The translations under genes were made by a program, and so were the position numbers. From an uncultured Veillonella sp. (GTDB taxonomy: Bacteria; Bacillota; Negativicutes; Veillonellales; Veillonellaceae), in the NCBI GenBank assembly GCA_937930265.1, contig CALGLI010000278.1, positions 1 through 7,634 of the forward strand: 7,634 nt of DNA, in the 5' to 3' direction. Position 1 is the stretch's first letter; the number at the start of each line of letters is the position of its first letter. Positions 5,978 through 7,634 of the stretch are shown here, piece by piece. The notes under the pieces were generated by a model that ran no database searches, was not told the origin of the DNA, and worked only from the letters and a program-made list of their open reading frames with translations.

Positions 5978-6838
5978 TTATCGTCTCCTTTGATCTTCAA
6001 GTTCTGATTTAATTGTCAAGTACGATTGGTATCGCTGCTCACTAATCTGACCATTAGCTAAAGCATCTTTCACAGAACAAATCGGTTCATGACTATGGGA
6101 ACAAGGACTAAACTTGCATCCCCTATCATGGTCACCAAACTCGGGGAATGTATGCACTAACTCTTCTACGGTCATCCCCGTATGTTCTAAGGCGGAAAAA
6201 CCTGGTGTATCCATGATAAATGAACTTTCATCTAAACTGTATAAAGAGGCATGGCGCGTCGTATGACGCCCCCGTTTTATCTTATCGCTTACCGCTCCTG
6301 TTTGAAAGGCAAAATTCGGATCTACTGCATTGAGCAAACTACTTTTACCTACTCCAGAAGGGCCGGCAAAGGCACTGATTTTACCATGTAATACATGGCG
6401 TAACTCATCAATCCCTTCACCAGTATACGTGGACGTACAGAGTACAGTGTAACCGATATTTTCATAGATAGATTTCAGTTTCACCGTATCTTCTGTATGC
6501 AAATCGTATTTATTAATCACTAGTACTGGAGGAATATGACTATGATGAATCATCACTAATAAACGATCCAAAAGTAAAGGATGAATGTCTGGCTCTCGTG
6601 CAGCTACTACTACAATGACTTGGTCAATATTGGCAATGGCTGGTCTACGTAATGAGTTTCTTCGCTCTTCAATGGTATCAATCCAACCATCTTCTGTAAT
6701 GGTTACCGTATCTCCTACTAAGAGAGAATATCGTTCTTTTTTTAATCGCCCACGCACTTTACACTCATGCACCTCACCACTTGGTGTTTGCACGTAAAAG
6801 TAACCATTCATATTTTTAATCACAACACCTTGTTTCAT
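5978..6838 (-). CDS. rsgA: Ribosome small-subunit-dependent GTPase A
   Basis: RsgA (YloQ/CpgA) is a circularly permuted GTPase that assists late maturation of the 30S subunit. Numbered from the ATG at 6838 (286 residues, family-typical), an N-terminal OB-fold (about 1-60, GYFYVQT...YSLLVGDTV) precedes the GTPase motifs in permuted order. NKYD (G4) is at 109-112, GPSGVGKSS (G1) at 159-167, the switch-I region GRHTTRH at 190-196 and DTPGF (G3) at 210-214. A zinc site with exact C-x4-C-x-H-x5-C spacing follows (Cys241, Cys246, His248, Cys254), then a helical tail. Two ATGs are adjacent; 6838 has the AGGAG at a five-base distance, whereas 6841 has only two bases, so 6838 is preferred by a small margin. 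The kinase stop overlaps the ribosome binding site. In Bacillus subtilis the homologue is a reported PrkC substrate, which makes its place next to the kinase meaningful. Confidence 0.96.
   Translation of the reverse strand: MKQGVVIKNMNGYFYVQTPSGEVHECKVRGRLKKERYSLLVGDTVTITEDGWIDTIEERRNSLRRPAIANIDQVIVVVAAREPDIHPLLLDRLLVMIHHSHIPPVLVINKYDLHTEDTVKLKSIYENIGYTVLCTSTYTGEGIDELRHVLHGKISAFAGPSGVGKSSLLNAVDPNFAFQTGAVSDKIKRGRHTTRHASLYSLDESSFIMDTPGFSALEHTGMTVEELVHTFPEFGDHDRGCKFSPCSHSHEPICSVKDALANGQISEQRYQSYLTIKSELEDQRRR
5985..5990 (-). promoter_or_regulatory. Ribosome binding site deciding the rpe start
   Basis: AAGGAG sits inside the last codons of rsgA, eight bases before the ATG at 5976. This strong, well-spaced site rules against the upstream in-frame TTG at 6000. 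Confidence 0.8.
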
Positions 6839-6843
6839 CATAT

Positions 6844-6848
6844 CTCCT
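6844..6848 (-). promoter_or_regulatory. Ribosome binding site of rsgA overlapping the kinase stop codon
   Basis: AGGAG on the minus strand shares bases with the TAG stop (6847-6849) of the kinase gene. It is five bases from the ATG at 6838 and two from the ATG at 6841, favouring the former. The overlap suggests coupled translation. Confidence 0.65.
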
Positions 6849-7634
6849 ATAAGGATTGCTCTTGTACTAATGTATTATTTAAGTAAATCTGAACTCGTAC
6901 ATTGCCGGATCCAGACACACTTTTTACAATGCGGTCTCCTGGTGCATTAGTGCCATCATAGACAACACGTCCACCGTCATCATCGATGACTACTAATTTC
7001 ACATGTTGCGAGGCACGTCCATTCGGCACCGTTACATCCACAACACCTTTCGTAGCACCTTGCTTCGCATTAGTTCCATCTTTTTTACCATCTTTTGGTT
7101 GTCCTACTAACGTAATACTTTCATCCCGTTTCACCGAAGAACCTGGCGCAGGGCTGACAGCGGTAACAACAGCAGAGTCTTCATTAGAACCAGAAATTTT
7201 ACTAATACTTAAGCCTAAATTCCCTAAAGCTTCTTTCGCTTCTTTAATGGTCATACCTACAACATTCGGAATCTCTACGGTAGTCGATTTAGTTTGATTA
7301 ATTGTAATATCTACCGTAGCACCTTTAGAGGCTTTACCTCCAGCTTGTAAGCCTTGACTAATGACAACTCCATCATCTTTGCTTGTATCGTTAGCATAGG
7401 ATATCCTACCAATGGATAACCCTAAAGCTTTCAGCTTTTCTCTAGCTTGGTCAAAGCTCATACCTTGCAAGTCCGGTATAGTAATATCTCCCGCACCTTT
7501 GCTCACAACTAAATGTACCATACGCTGTTCTTTAACAGATTCACCTGCTTCAGGGCTTTGAGATATTACTTGTCCCGCTGGTACATCTGAATTGGTTACT
7601 TCTGAACTAGACACTCTAAGATGACGTTCTTCCA
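6847..7634 (-). CDS. PASTA-domain Ser/Thr protein kinase, extracellular C-terminal part (5' end missing)
   Basis: An open frame enters from the right edge and gives the last 261 residues before a TAG stop. It contains PASTA repeats, the extracellular muropeptide-sensing modules of PknB/PrkC-type membrane kinases. The first repeat is incomplete (about 1-46, ending HLVVSKG). The second runs about 49-113 (ITIPDLQGMSFDQAREKL...) and the third about 118-178 (VEIPNVVGMTIKEAKEAL...). A Lys/Gly-rich linker (178-196) leads to a C-terminal beta-rich segment (197-261) that is not a PASTA repeat. The kinase and transmembrane parts would lie beyond the window, so the kinase call depends on context: PASTA protein followed by rsgA and rpe is the well-known prkC locus of Firmicutes. 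A PASTA penicillin-binding protein is the alternative but fits the neighbours less well. The GTG at 7614 is an internal valine codon within the first repeat, not a start. Confidence 0.88.
   Translation of the reverse strand, partial: EERHLRVSSSEVTNSDVPAGQVISQSPEAGESVKEQRMVHLVVSKGAGDITIPDLQGMSFDQAREKLKALGLSIGRISYANDTSKDDGVVISQGLQAGGKASKGATVDITINQTKSTTVEIPNVVGMTIKEAKEALGNLGLSISKISGSNEDSAVVTAVSPAPGSSVKRDESITLVGQPKDGKKDGTNAKQGATKGVVDVTVPNGRASQHVKLVVIDDDGGRVVYDGTNAPGDRIVKSVSGSGNVRVQIYLNNTLVQEQSL

Noticed and set aside
7612..7614. GTG as a start codon for a short secreted PASTA protein.
   Set aside because: The frame continues upstream to the window edge with PASTA-like sequence, there is no signal peptide after this codon, and the position is inside a repeat.

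Overview
The window looks like ordinary chromosomal DNA of a low-GC anaerobic member of the Firmicutes. The likeliest source is a Negativicute such as Veillonella. This is inferred from gene content, AT-rich codon use and protein flavour; no rRNA or other marker is present. All nine genes lie on the minus strand, so they are transcribed from the right end of the window to the left. I see no mobile element, CRISPR array, tRNA, rRNA or obvious foreign DNA.

Reading in the direction of transcription, the right part is a tightly packed housekeeping operon. It starts with the extracellular PASTA-repeat end of a PknB/PrkC-type Ser/Thr kinase, cut by the window edge. Next come rsgA (ribosome-assembly GTPase), rpe (ribulose-phosphate 3-epimerase), acpS (holo-ACP synthase) and nnr (bifunctional NAD(P)H-hydrate repair enzyme). 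Gaps in this block are 0-11 bases, and most ribosome binding sites overlap the end of the preceding gene. The kinase-rsgA-rpe order is a classical Firmicutes arrangement. The shared theme is growth control: cell-wall sensing, ribosome maturation, pentose phosphate flux, lipid synthesis and cofactor repair.

Downstream, with 39-43 base gaps, are a predicted lipoprotein with a ComEC-type metallo-beta-lactamase domain and a KefF/MdaB-like flavodoxin-fold NAD(P)H oxidoreductase. They may be expressed by readthrough of the operon.

The left part is a separate unit. A good sigma-70-type promoter (1747-1774) precedes a UDP-glucose-4-epimerase-like NAD-dependent sugar epimerase. A perfect 11-bp hairpin with a T-rich tail (about 748-782) follows it. 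The last gene, cut by the left edge, encodes an NdpA/YejK-type nucleoid-associated protein.

I found no convincing undescribed system. The most useful observations are the stand-alone ComEC-like lipoprotein, corrected starts for rpe, acpS and the epimerase, the hairpin placed directly before the ndpA ribosome binding site, and a cysteine cluster in the oxidoreductase.
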